From NCBI GenBank assembly GCA_023376005.1, contig CM042176.1, forward strand, positions 4,464,522 through 4,528,521: a stretch of DNA of 64,000 nucleotides. Reading direction: 5' to 3'. A program made the position numbers and the translations under genes. Positions within the stretch are counted from its first letter, which is position 1. The number at the start of each line of letters is the position of its first letter. The notes below the pieces were generated by a model, which was given only the letters and a program-made list of their open reading frames with translations, was not told the DNA's origin and searched no databases. This DNA is from Doryteuthis pealeii. Its lineage: Eukaryota > Mollusca > Cephalopoda > Myopsida > Loliginidae. Below, in pieces: positions 1 through 10,225 of this stretch.

Positions 1-28
1 CCCCCCTCTCTCTCTCTCTATCTATCTC

Positions 29-70
<42 letters not shown>

Positions 71-146
71 TAGATTTGCATCTGATGAGTCGGGAGAGTT
101 AGACAATTTGTCTAAGATCTCTCTCTCTATATATAGATATTCTCTA

Positions 147-210
<64 letters not shown>

Positions 211-300
211 ATATATATAATATATATATATATAATATATATATTCGCATCTGATGAGTCGGGAGAGTTAGACAATTTTCCTAATCCGTCCCAAATGATA
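1..300. repeat. Simple-sequence tract (TC)n/(TA)n
   Basis: Alternating CT and TA microsatellite. Two copies of a short non-repetitive spacer beginning GCATCTGATGAGTCGGGAGA are embedded in it near 74 and 243. The second leads directly into the X-family copy that follows, and the same spacer precedes the X copy near 35.44 kb. No gene seen. Confidence 0.9.
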
Positions 301-985
301 GCCTTTGTTTAAATGTAATATTAAACATACTAGCAAATATATGCACCCTCCGGGTGCAAGTATTTAAGTTTTAATGTAATAAAATATTGTATTAAATTAG
401 AAAGGCTAATGAAACTAAATAAGAATACAGATAAAAAGATTTGAAAGAGAGGGAGTATAATAAAAGATTTGAAACAGAGGGAGTATAATAAAAAATGGAA
501 CAACTGAAACTTACTCTTCCATCACTCTCGTCTTTCATTGTTATTTTTTCTAATTTAAGTATTTAGTTATAAGAGGAAGTAAAGAATAAAATGACAGTTA
601 TTTTATCTTGTTAATGGATTTCATTTAAGATTCATTGAATAGATTTTTGCTTATATTCATTAAAATAAAACCAAACAGTTAGAAATCAATAATACTAAGC
701 ACATATTTATTAAATTCGATTTTTTAATATTAATATGCAAATTAGCCTTCCCGTTCACACTGTAAACCGCTATTTTGTTGTATATATAAATACAATTGCA
801 TGTTATCAGTACGTAGACATAGTTAACAGTATTAATAATGTAAGACAATTTTATTAATAATTGAGGTTTAGATAAAAATAAAATCATGGAGAATGTGATG
901 TAAATAACTAAGGGAATTGTGACTTGAGTAGGAATATAGTTTCGGTTACAGACAGAAAAACACACAATATCCATTATAATAAGAT
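243..985 (+). repeat. X-family dispersed repeat, copy 1
   Basis: Dispersed element of about 650-740 bp with related copies at 35440-36750, 37165-38440 (inverted), 53925-54545 and 55605-56245. Landmarks in order are CACCCTCCGGGTGCAAG, GAAAGGCTAATGAAACT, ATGCAAATTAGCCTTCCC and AGTTTCGGTTACAGACAG. The minus strand has a 104-codon open frame (660-974) rich in I, N, Y and L. It is broken in the other copies, so I do not call it coding. Probably a non-autonomous mobile element; class unknown. Confidence 0.75.
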
Positions 986-1109
986 TTAGAAGTCTTTAAT
1001 TTATGGGAAATAACAGGTAATTTTAAACGAAAAGGCCATTTTTAGTCATTTTTTGATAAATCCGTATAGGAATGGGGCTCTGGACTTCAGGTGAAGTTTT
1101 CAACAGGAT

Positions 1110-1320
1110 GTTAAGAGTTAAGTAAGGACCAAAGTGGGGTGTTGTATGTCATAGACTGCTCAGCCACCAGGATCCCATCCTTAAGCATCATGGATTATCC
1201 CCGACGGCAAATAGGTGACCCCGTTGGCGGAGAATTTTACCCTTCTGCAGAGGTACAGTCGGTATATTCAACAGCCCGAGCCGACAGGGCGGATAAGTGA
1301 AATAGGTCGTACGTTGACAA
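1110..1320 (-). repeat. E-family repeat, 5' fragment
   Basis: Reverse complement of the head of the roughly 620-bp E family seen most clearly at 57880-58500. Landmarks on the minus strand are CCGCCCTGTCGG, CTGCAGA and GATGCTTAAGGATGGGA. E is the commonest long repeat of the window and shares its tail (GATATGCCGTAAAA) with tandem arrays elsewhere. Confidence 0.7.
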
Positions 1321-1548
1321 CTAAACCGGTTCGAGCTCTAAAGGAGGCTTTAACGACTAGCTAAAACTTACCTAAACCAAAACCGGGTCTTAAAATTTAT
1401 GAATGAACTCTTGTCAGCCACATTAGATATTCTTCGCGAAATTCAAGAATGAATTTTTACATTGTTAAGCCGAGGCCTCTTTAATTTATAGCACTCAGAC
1501 GAATAAATTAAGCCCGCCAAAACGAAACAAGTCAAATCTAATTACAAA
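1321..1548. other. No recognised feature
   Basis: About 230 bp of AT-rich sequence between an E fragment and the first base of the large inverted repeat. No open frame, tRNA-like or repeat signature was recognised. Confidence 0.4.
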
Positions 1549-1799
1549 GGGAGTGGTCGAAATGCTTACATAGCGACATAGCAAAAAACGCAAGCAAATA
1601 AGGTTGGTTCTTTCTTTCTTTCTTTTCTGTTTTTTTTTTTTTTTTTTTTTTTTTTTTGAAGTCATTGAAATAAGATTATTAATGAATGCTTTTTATGGTG
1701 TCCATTGATAGCCCGGGGGTTAATGAGTTCACGTTTACAATCTACGCCGGAAAACGGATGAGCCCAAGGCGATAGTGAAAGAAATAAATAAAAAAAATA

Positions 1800-1895
1800 A
1801 CAAAAATAACCAGCCACCACCCTTGAATACTTAACGGACATCACAAAGCACACATTACAATTCAGCGAAGTCCACACTGTCAATTTGAGCTGAAC

Positions 1896-1936
<41 letters not shown>

Positions 1937-2355
1937 AGGCTGCTCATTATCTATCTATCTATCTAAGGCTATATATACATATATCTATCTATCTATCTAT
2001 CTATTTATCAAAGGCTATATATACATATATCTATATTTCTATCTATCTATCTATATATCTATCTATCTATCTAAGACTATATATACATATATCTATATTT
2101 CTATCTATCTATCTATATATCTATCTATCTATCTAAGACTATATATACATATATCTATATTTCTTTCTATCTATCTATCTATCTAAGGCTATATATACAT
2201 ATATCTATATTTCTATCTATCTATCTAAGGCTATATATACATATATCTATATTTCTATCTATCTATCTATCTATCTAAGGCTATATATACATATATCTAT
2301 CTATCTATCTATCTATCTAAGGCTATATATACATAAATCTATATTTCTATCTATC

Positions 2356-2438
<83 letters not shown>

Positions 2439-2740
2439 CTGTTCATTATCTATCTATCTAAGACAGTTAATTATCTATCTGTCCATCTATCTACCTATCT
2501 ATCTACCTGTCTATCTATCTATCTACGAGGGTCGTTTAAGTCTTAAGTCTCACCCATATACTTTACGTCTGCTCAGGACACTGTTTTGTCCATTTTTGGA
2601 TTAGTCGCACATCTCTCCCCTTTGTATGAGCCTCACCTGCACCGAAATTAAAACAGAAACCTGAATTAGTTTTTCTAGTATTATAAGAATTGGTTCTTCT
2701 TTCTAAATGAGTCTTAAATAAAAGAAAAGAAAAAAAAACC
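1800..2740 (+). repeat. 1.2-kb tandem module 1 with (TATC)n core
   Basis: First of three consecutive modules. Order is the unit GACATCACAAAGCACACATT, then TGAGCTGAACATCTATC, then a (TATC)n array broken by AAGGCTATATATACATATAT spacers, then (CT)n(TA)n, then ACGAGGGTCGTTTAAGTC, ending in an A-rich run. This copy lacks about 300 bp between AAGTCCACACTGTCAAT and TTGAGCTGAACAT that module 2 keeps. Long frames reading [10 protein letters not shown] are just TATC translations. Confidence 0.85.
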
Positions 2741-3160
2741 TTGAATACTTAACGGACATCACAAAGCACACATTACAATCCAGCGAAGTCCACACTGTCA
2801 ATCATTAAAAATCTATGTCTTTTGTTGTACATACCTTGTCACCCGGTGTGATTCGAACTCACCTAGAATGGTCTGTCTGCTTAGATCTTTATATATTGCA
2901 CGATGTCTATACGCCTCCTTTTTCTGGATTCAGTCAAAGAAAACAAAAAGATAAGCAACATAGTAAAAAGATTATTTTCATGTTTCCATGTACCGCAGAA
3001 AAAAAAGGTACACCATAGAGATTTTTGTTAGAGCAATACACTTGAAATATCTAGAAATTAAAGGTATTTACAATCCTAAGTATTTCAATGATAATTTTGC
3101 AAGTTATGAATTTGAGCTGAACATCTATCTATCTATCTATCTATCTATCTATGGCTGCTC

Positions 3161-3212
<52 letters not shown>

Positions 3213-3221
3213 AGACTGTTC

Positions 3222-3257
<36 letters not shown>

Positions 3258-3414
3258 AGACTGTTCATTATCTATCTATCTATCTATCTATCTAACTAAG
3301 ACTGTTCATTATCTATCTATCTATCTATCTATCTAAGATTGTTCATTATCTATCCATCTATTTATCTATCTAAGACTGTTCATTATCTAGATATCTATCT
3401 ATCTAAGGCTGCTC

Positions 3415-3446
<32 letters not shown>

Positions 3447-3592
3447 AGGCTATATATATACACACATCTATATTTCTATCTATCTATCTAAGGCTATATA
3501 TACATATATCTATATTTCTATCTATCTATCTATCTATCTATCTAAGGCTATATATACATCTATCTATCTATATTTCTATCTATCTATCTATT

Positions 3593-3670
<78 letters not shown>

Positions 3671-3945
3671 CTGTTCATTATCTATCTATCTAAGGCAGTT
3701 AATTATCTATCTGTCCATCTACCTGTCTATCCATCTAGCTACGAGTGTCGTTTAAGTCTTAAGTCTCACCCATATACTTTACGTCTGCTCGGGACACTGT
3801 TTTGTCCATTTTTGGATTAGTCGCACATCTCTCACCTTTGTATGAGCCTCACCTGCACCGAAATTAAAAAAGATACCTGAATTAGTTTTTCTAGTATTAT
3901 AAGAATTGGTTCTTCTTTCTAGATGAGTCTTAAATAAAAGAAAAG
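2741..3945 (+). repeat. 1.2-kb tandem module 2 (complete)
   Basis: Complete module. It includes the segment missing from module 1: TTGTACATACCTTGTCACCC, then GTGTGATTCGAACTCAC, then a conserved 300-bp stretch before the (TATC)n array. On the minus strand GTGAGTTCGAATCACAC resembles a tRNA T-arm/B box, so the module may contain an old tRNA-derived segment. Spacers inside the array (AAGACTGTTCATTATC, AAGGCTGCTCATTATC) repeat about every 45-60 bp. Confidence 0.85.
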
Positions 3946-4179
3946 GAAAAAAAAATTGAATACTTACGGACATCACAAAGCGCACATTACAATTCAGCAC
4001 AGTCCAGACTGTCAATCATTTAAAATCTATGTCTTTTTTTGTACATACCTTGTCACCCGGTGTGATTCGAACTCACTTAGAATGGTATGTCTGCTTAGAT
4101 CTTTATATAATGCACGACGTTTATACAATCCTAAGGATTTCAATGATAATATTGCAGGTTATGAATTTGAGCTGAACAT

Positions 4180-4210
<31 letters not shown>

Positions 4211-4317
4211 AGGCTGCTTATTATCTATTCATCTATCTATCCATCTATCTATCTAAGGCTGCTTATTATCTATCTGTCTATCTATCTATCTATCCATCTA
4301 TCTATCTAAGGCTATTC

Positions 4318-4353
<36 letters not shown>

Positions 4354-4362
4354 AGGCTATTC

Positions 4363-4398
<36 letters not shown>

Positions 4399-4720
4399 AG
4401 GCTATTCATTATCTATCTATCTATCTATCTATCTATATATGACTGTTCATTATCTATCTATCTATCTATCTATCTAAGACAGTTAATTATCTATCCGTCC
4501 ATCTACCTGTCTATCTATCTAGCTACGAGGGTCGTTTAAGTCCTAAGTCTCACCCAAATATTTTATGTCTGCTCGTTTTGTCCATTACTGTTTTGTCCAT
4601 TTTTGGATTAGTCGCACAAATTTCATCTTTGTATGGGCATCACCTACACAGTAATTAAAACAGAAACCTGAATTAGTTTTTCTAGTATTATAAGAAGTGC
4701 TTCTTCTTTCTAGATGACCC
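3946..4720 (+). repeat. 1.2-kb tandem module 3 (shortened)
   Basis: Third module, lacking part of the middle segment: the text jumps from CACGACGTTTATACAATCC to the array. It ends with the same ACGAGGGTCGTTTAAGTC block followed by an AT-rich tail. The right outer arm carries only two modules, at 62470-63735 and 61250-62460. Confidence 0.8.
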
Positions 4721-4799
4721 TTGGATGTTTTTGAACGACTCTCAGAAAGAAATTAATCTTATTTACACTCGAACATAGAAAATGCTGTTAAGAAAATTC

Positions 4800-5060
4800 A
4801 AGGTCGGTTGGGACCGTAGAATACGCTGGTTGCACCTCTGCAGTGGGGTACGATTCACAACTGTTGTCCGTAATGCCCGAGGACAAGATTGTGGTTGCTG
4901 AGTGGTGTGTAATCCGGGTATTAAATGGTCATGTGGCCTGCAACACTCTACTTCGACTTTTCCTTGGGATAGACGGTCGGTCGGAGAGACCCTATGCAAT
5001 CAATCGGCTCCTCATGTCACGCCCTAGCACTTATATGACTGTCACAACCACGATCTTCAA
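4800..5060 (+). repeat. E-family repeat, 5' half
   Basis: Matches the head and middle of E: CACCTCTGCAGTGGGGTACG, then a diverged centre, then GATCAATCGGCTGGT-like text and GTCACGCCCTAGC. The opposite arm breaks into a 100-N gap at the corresponding CACTGCAG (61087), so this repeat probably caused the assembly gap. Confidence 0.65.
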
Positions 5061-5107
5061 ATTTCTCTTATGGCAAACATCTTTCACTTATGAACATATA
5101 TATGTAC

Positions 5108-5396
5108 CGTGAAGCCCGTGGTGTAATGGTTAAAGTCTTGGGAAATGGACTCGTAGACCCGAGTTCAAATCCTGGACGTGGTAATTGCATTTCACTTAAC
5201 GCTAATACCCTTGGGAAAGGTATGAATCCTCATCTCCATCCAGCTATGGGTAAACAGTAGGGCAGACTGGACTCTTTAACCATGGTTTGGCAACCGGTCT
5301 AGGAGAAGGAAAACTCTGAATTCAAACCTGATAAACTCCGCTTAAGAAATTGATCTTGTGTCGCATCCTGCTCGTGCGGAGGGGTTGGTAAATATA
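5108..5396 (+). mobile_element. SINE-B, tRNA-derived retroposon
   Basis: Head resembles a tRNA gene: an A-box-like TGGTGTAATGGTTAAAGTC and a B-box GAGTTCAAATCC about 40 bp later. The body includes ACCCTTGGGAAAGGTATGAA, CAGCTATGGGTAAA and AGGAGAAGGAAAACTCTGAA. The 3' end is CGTGCGGAGGGGTTGGTAAA running into TATATA. Length about 285 bp. Transcription from an internal Pol III promoter is expected of this class. It sits tail to tail with the next copy. Confidence 0.85.
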
Positions 5397-5399
5397 TAT

Positions 5400-5662
5400 A
5401 TATGTACCAACCCCACTGCACGAGTAGGATGTGACTCACGGTTTCCTTCTCCTAGATTGGTTTCCTACCCAAGATTAAAGAGCCTAGTGTGCCTTACTAT
5501 TTTACCCATAGCTGGAGGGTGAATGGTTGGATGTATAACGTTCCCCAGGGTATTAGCGATATGTGAAATGCAAACAGTCTTGTCCTCAATTTGAACACAT
5601 CTCGTCATGTCCATTTCGTACGTCAGTAACCATTACACAACACGCCTCCACATAGGTACTTG
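5400..5662 (-). mobile_element. SINE-B, inverted copy
   Basis: Second SINE-B on the opposite strand, meeting the previous copy at a short TATATA spacer, so the pair forms a hairpin-capable structure of about 550 bp. The tRNA-like head lies at the right end (AATGGTTACTGACG read on the minus strand). It is more diverged than its partner, so the two look like separate insertions. Confidence 0.8.
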
Positions 5663-5707
5663 AAGGCGGTGGCTGAGGATCAATCACCATTATTTCTTAA
5701 TACATAT

Positions 5708-5958
5708 GAGTAAGTAAAGTCGTCAGGGTGGCCTAAAGCCGGTTTCAGCCAATCAGCGAGGGAGTCTATCCCCTTTTCACTAGCGCTACACCAAGGAGAT
5801 TGTTTTTTTGCGTCTGAGGTGGAGCGCCACACCTACCATCAGCTCCTTACTTTACCGCACAGATCCCTGTGCTACTCATACGCCGAGTCGGCGAGGACCG
5901 GTATCGAACTAGGAACCTTGTGGTTTCTAGCCGAACGCTCTACCGACTGAGCTAATAT
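5708..5958 (-). mobile_element. SINE-A, tRNA-derived retroposon
   Basis: On the minus strand it starts TAGCTCAGTCGGTAGAGCG, a near-perfect tRNA A box of the Lys-like type. B-box GTTCGATACCGGTCC follows, then the body GCGTATGAGTAGCACAGGGA, CCTTGGTCTAGCGC-like text and GGGGATAGACTCCCTCGCTG, ending in a GACGACTTTACTTAC-like tail. About 250 bp and close to full length. The most abundant SINE here. Confidence 0.88.
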
Positions 5959-6024
5959 TCCTTAAACAAATAATATATAATAAAAAAAGAAGATTTCGCA
6001 TTAAATAACCCACAAGGGACGTTA

Positions 6025-6775
6025 TGCCATTAAAACAAACCTACCAAGTGTCCTGGATCTAAATAGTGAAGCTCCAATTCTGAGGAACGTGGAGTACACC
6101 TTCATCACCGTTGACACTGGAGTGGTTGAAAGTCTTACTGTCCTTGGTATTGTGGGGGTTATTTTCCCATTTGCTTGAGGAGTTATCTGCCCGGCTTGTT
6201 GTCGCTTGCCTCCACCAGGGGACGTATGATATTTAAGCGGCTGATTCGAACTTCTCTTCCTCTTTTCTACCTCTTTCCTCGCTACGAGACCACATAGGTT
6301 AGACACGGTCTACCCCTTTCTCGGTGGGGCTCCGGCCCCCCATCATAGTAAGTCATTTCTATCTATGGACGCTCCAGTCCTTTTATATATGTATCCATGT
6401 ACTCTTCTATTATGTATCCTTTATATTCATGTGCTGTTATCTATTAAATGTATTGTCCCTCAACCCTTGTCGGAGTTGTATGTTCTTCAAATATTCACTT
6501 TGAATCTCACAGTATTATGTTAAACTTCATCTAATGGTGAAGTTCTAATTTTGGAACTCTTGGGAGGGTAGAATATCCCTTTATCGCCATTACTACCAGG
6601 TCCACTCTGACCCGGAGTGGTTGAGGTTCTTAGTATCCTGGGTATGATGTTGCATTGAATCTAATGGTGAAGTTCTAATTTTGGATGTCTTGGGAGGGTA
6701 GAATACCCCTTCATCGCCATTACTTCCAGATCTACTCTGACCCGGAGTGATGTTACCTGTTCGGGTCCCATCTAT
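6025..6775 (+). repeat. Tandem E-tail repeat, about 130-bp unit
   Basis: Roughly three head-to-tail units with landmarks TCTAATGGTGAAGTTCTAAT, GGGAGGGTAGAATA and CTGACCCGGAGTGGTTGAGG. Related to the 3' half of the E family (TGATGGTGAGGTTCCAGTTT, CTCTGACCCGGAGTGGTAGT). The first unit is interrupted by the solo LTR at 6151-6511. Confidence 0.7.
6151..6511 (+). mobile_element. Solo LTR (361 bp) with 4-bp target duplication
   Basis: Begins TGTGGGGG and ends TCTCACA, so it has TG...CA termini, and GTAT occurs at 6147-6150 and again at 6512-6515. Internal TATA-like GATATTTAAGCGG is near 6229. The block TCGGTGGGGCTCCGGCCCCC and ACCCTTGTCGGAGTTGTATG near the end match the LTRs at 27058, 45212 and 52091. 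No internal retroelement sequence is adjacent, as expected after LTR-LTR recombination. Family assignment (Ty3-like) is inference from the related copy with a tRNA-Trp primer site. Confidence 0.75.
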
Positions 6776-7040
6776 GAGTTAAAAAGAAAAAAATGAGTTT
6801 ACAAAAATGTATTTAAAATAAATTGAGTTTAAGCAAAAAAAAATTGAACACTCGTCAAGAATGAATAAAACAAAACTTCTTTGGCATAAAATAACCCAAC
6901 AATGGTTGACATGCCGTAAAATACAACACACCAAACCAAACCATAAAAAAGTGTGATTTAGAGTCATTACTAAATTAGTAGAGCAGTTTAAACCAAAAAA
7001 AGGTAAATACCTATCAAGAATGAATAAAACAAAACGTCTT
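6776..7040. repeat. Diverged TTACGGCATATC-type unit
   Basis: Contains AACAATGGTTGACATGCCGTAAAAT-like text: the same tail seen in the following array, inverted relative to E. AT-rich, with no gene. Confidence 0.5.
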
Positions 7041-7120
7041 CGGCATAAAATAAGCCAAAAAGGGTTTACAAGCCGTTAAAACTAACCAACCAACCAGCCA
7101 GCCAACCAACATTGTTTCGT

Positions 7121-7325
7121 ATTATCTGCGTTATTCGGACTATTGTCCCCATCTTCATTGTTATTTGTACAACGTTTCGGCCGATATGCCCTCCGGCCTT
7201 CTTCAGGTATTTTTGTCGGACTCGGGAACCTTAAATACCTGAAGAAGGTCGGAGGGCATATCGGCCGAAACGTTGTACAAACAACAATGAAGATGGGGAC
7301 AATAGTCCGAATAACGCAGATAATA
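7121..7325. mobile_element. Foldback element with CTGAAGA...GAAA hairpins
   Basis: Two arms of about 85-90 bp (left ATTGTCCCCATCTTCATTGT, right its reverse complement) around a spacer of about 20 bp. Each arm contains CTGAAGA, then a GGCCG/CGGCC stem, then GAAACG: plus strand 7239-7270, minus strand 7206-7175. The order matches the catalytic core of hammerhead ribozymes with one extra base before stem II, but stems I and III are not evident. A related hairpin lies near 10.89 and 58.79 kb. Confidence 0.7.
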
Positions 7326-7539
7326 CTAATCTTCAAGCCTCATCTCAAACATTCAGAGAAACAACATTATTTCATCTTAGAAATTCAAATCTTGGAGAGC
7401 TACTGCTTCACGTAAATTAGATTCTTTGGCGCCAAGTGCCGAAAACTAAAACAGTTACATTGGCTGCATTTGCACTATTTGTAATATTAATAGCGACTTT
7501 GAAAGAATGAATAAAAACAAAATGTCTTTGGCATAAAAC

Positions 7540-7756
7540 GTCATCGAGGTGGCCTAAAATCAGTATCCCCAAGACAGCGAGGGAGTCTATCCCCTTCCCT
7601 ATCCTCTTCACTAGCGGTAGACCAAGGCGATTGTGTTGGCTTCTGAGGTGGAGCGCTACACCAACCATCAGCTTCTTACTTTACCGTAGAGATCCCTGTG
7701 CTACTCATACGCCGAGTTGGCGAGGGCTTGGTATCGAACCAGGAACCTTGATATAC
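7540..7756 (-). mobile_element. SINE-A, 5'-truncated
   Basis: Minus-strand copy running from the tail GATGACG... to GGTTCGATACCAAGCCCTCG. The tRNA-like A box is missing, so the head is cut off at AAGGTTCCTGGTTCGATACC. An inverted partner at 60700-60915 has the same truncation point, showing that the insertion pre-dates the inverted duplication. Confidence 0.8.
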
Positions 7757-8199
7757 CTTAAAATCCAACCAACCAACCAACTAACGTTACTTCATCATAG
7801 AAATTCAAATCTTGGAGAGTCATTGCTAAAACAGTTACATTGGCTGCATGTGCACTATCTGTCATATTAATAGCGACTTTGAAAGAATGAATAAAACAAA
7901 ATGTCTTCGGAATAGAATAACCCAACCATAGTTGATATGCCGTAAAATCCAACCAACCAGCCAGCCAGCATTATTTCATCTTAGAAATTCAAATCTTTGA
8001 GAGCAATTGATTCATGTAAATTAGATTCTTTGACGTCAAGTGCAGAAAACTAAAACAGTTACATTGGATGCATTTGCACTATTTGTAATATTAATAGTGA
8101 CTTTGAAAGAATGAATAAATTTCTTTGGCATAGAATAATCTAACCATGGTTTACATGCCGTAAAATCCAACCAACCAACCAACCAACCAATATTAATCT

Positions 8200-8395
8200 A
8201 TTGATTATCAAAGTAATCTCTAGTAATAACTGGAAGCACCTGTTTCTGTGTTACCCCCAGGCCTCTGTTCACCCTAAAATGACAAGACCTTTTGAGGCAC
8301 TCACTTGACATAGGGTGCCAGGGTTTAACATTCGAGGTTCGACGAGTTCATCTGAGTCCAAACATAAAAGTCCTCGGCTTGAATATTGGCTGGCT
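8200..8395. other. Single-copy-like sequence shared by both outer arms
   Basis: Sequence around CAGGCCTCTGTTCACCC and TGACATAGGGTGCCAGGG is found only here and inverted at 60000-60200. It is the best non-repetitive marker of the palindrome. No open frame of note. Confidence 0.6.
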
Positions 8396-8830
8396 TTGGT
8401 TTGGCTTGGTTTGTTTTACGGCATATCAACCTCACTGGGTCATTTAATGCCGATAAAGTTTTGAAATAAATTAATTCTTAATGAATGATACAATTTTTTA
8501 ATAAATACATTTTTCTATTTAACCCATAGATGGGACCCTAATAGGTAATACCACTCCGAGTCAGAGTGGACCAGGGAGCAATGGTGATGAAAGGGTGCTC
8601 CACATTCCCCAGACCTCCAAAACTGAAACCTCACCATCAGATAGAGTTTAACATCATTCCTAGAACATTCCTCAGCCACCACCTTCTAGCATCCATATGA
8701 TAAAAAGAGTTGGAGCTTGCCATAAGGGCAATAGAGTTGAGCCAATCATATAGGTGCTAGGGCTTGACATGACCAGCCGATTGAACGGAGGAAGCCTCTC
8801 CGACCGCCTGTCTAGCCTAAGTTATTATTA
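8395..8830 (-). repeat. E-family repeat, 3' two-thirds
   Basis: Minus-strand E copy. Its tail TACGGCATATCAACCTCACT comes first on the plus strand, then ACCCATAGATGGGACCC, CTCCGAGTCAGAGTGGACC, CATCAGATAGAGTTTAACAT and the CAGCCACCACCTTCTAGCA-like part, ending at CTTATCTAGCC-like text near 8820. On the right arm, E is cut at the point equivalent to 8625. Confidence 0.75.
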
Positions 8831-9180
8831 ATCGTTGAATGTTTTCGTTTATTATTGTTAAAAAATAAAAGAAATAAAAAAAATTCAATCGATAAAACCC
8901 CATACAAATTACACATTTAGAAATATTATTTTAATTTCTTTTAAATCAAATAAATATTTCTAAGATTAGACAGGAAATACGCGAGAAATTCCATGCTGAA
9001 ACGATTAGGGCAAGAATTTGTCAGCAGCGGCGCCATGCGGCCATTTTGAATCACTGCTGATATAGCCAGTAGCCAGCGAATCTTAAGAATATTAGTAGCA
9101 GCATCAGCCATGCCACGATTATTGCAAATCGTTTGATTTTTGTTTAACTAATTGATTATATCCCTCAATCAGTAAAAAAA
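8831..9180. other. Left-arm-only AT-rich segment
   Basis: No match in the right arm. A modest GC patch (GCAGCGGCGCCATGCGGCC near 9025) is flanked by AT-rich sequence. No gene, RNA or repeat recognised. Confidence 0.4.
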
Positions 9181-9307
9181 TCAGTTACTAATTTTGGTGT
9201 GTTTCTTAGTTATAAGGTTTTCCATGTGTATGTAAGATTTTGAATCTGAATAACATCTATTTTCTGAATTATAAGTCGACACGTACATACCAATCTTTCC
9301 TATATAT

Positions 9308-9364
<57 letters not shown>

Positions 9365-9555
9365 AAAAAATTGAAAAAACACAGGTTTAAATGAGTTAAG
9401 TTTTTATCACCTTCCAACAAAAGCCCTGAAGATGATCTAATTAATAGATCGAAACACTGCAGCATCGGCCAATAAACTCACCACTTAACTCATTTAAACC
9501 TGTGTGTGTGTTCAATTTTTTATTATACTACATACCGTCGTATTCACTTCCTTTT

Positions 9556-9642
<87 letters not shown>

Positions 9643-9650
9643 GGTTTCTT
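9181..9650. mobile_element. Foldback flanked by (TA)n and (CA)n
   Basis: Arms CACAGGTTTAAATGAGTTAAG (from 9380) and its inverse (9485-9505) enclose CTGAAGATGATCTAATTAAT...GATCGAAAC (9426-9454), another CTGANGA-N-stem-GAAA hairpin. Long TA runs lie at 9301-9362 and 9600-9642, and a CA run at 9559-9600. Open frames reading HTHTHT or IYIYIY here are microsatellite translations. Confidence 0.65.
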
Positions 9651-10225
9651 TTTAAATTGTTCTGTTTTAATACTTTTAAATCTTTTTAGAATTTTCAATT
9701 GTTTTTTAATATCTTTTATTTCGTTTTTTGTTTTTAGTGTTTTCTTATCTCGTACTTTCTTTTAAGTTTTTATTTTTTTATTTTTCTATTTAATTTTTTA
9801 TTTTAGTTTTTTCTTGTCTCATACTTTCTTTTATTTTTTGAGATTTTAAAACATTTTTTGTTTTTTAGTATTTTTTTTTCACTTTTTTAATTTTTGTTTT
9901 TAGTGTTTTCTTGTCTTGTACTTTAATGTAATTTTTTTTTGTTTATTTTCGTATTTTATCTATTTATTTATTTATTTATTTAAACTTTTAAAAAATAGTT
10001 TGTTAAATACAAATATTGATGGAATTTGGGCAAAAATTAAAAAAAAATGTCAGCTCGACTCTAATTTTGCTAGTTTGTTTTGATTTTTGTTTGTTTAATG
10101 GCATATCACCCTTTATGGGTTATTTAATGCCAAAGTCATCCTCGCAGAAGAACAGTAGTAGTAATATTTAACCCAATACTATTTTTTGTTTGTTTTTACT
10201 AGAAAAAGTAAGCATGATCCATAAC
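9651..10225. repeat. T-rich low-complexity DNA
   Basis: Repeated TTTTTAGTGTTTTCTTGTCT-type phrases at about 110-130 bp spacing (9735, 9805, 9895) suggest a decayed T-rich minisatellite. The end (10090-10140) holds a TTTAATGGCATATCACCC unit of the E-tail type. Confidence 0.5.

Larger units (their letters stand above)
7040..8200 (-). repeat. Tandem array of TTTTACGGCATATCAAC units
   Basis: Four or so units of about 190-220 bp. Each contains AACAGTTACATTGGCTGCAT, a GAATGAATAAAACAAAATGT-like stretch, CATAGAATAACCCAACCATG and TGATATGCCGTAAAATCCAA, and each ends in (AACC)n. A foldback (7121-7325) and a SINE-A copy (7540-7756) interrupt the array. The corresponding right-arm array is 60190-60700. 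Confidence 0.75.

Noticed and set aside
243..285. Hammerhead ribozyme at the start of X copies
   Set aside because: CTGATGAG and a CGGGAG/CTCCCG stem are present in the family consensus, but this copy lacks GAAA and no stem I partner is adjacent; too weak to call.
660..974. 104-codon minus-strand frame in X copy 1 as a small conserved protein
   Set aside because: The equivalent region in X copies 3 and 5 is broken by frameshifts or stops.
2525..2560. Mariner terminal repeat (ACGAGGGTCGTTTAAGTC) marking a transposon
   Set aside because: Only one end is convincing and no transposase-like frame follows; kept only as a remark.
2988..3299. Long frames reading [10 protein letters not shown] here and at 3956, 61937 and 63197
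   Set aside because: Direct translation of (TATC)n arrays; no independent coding signal.
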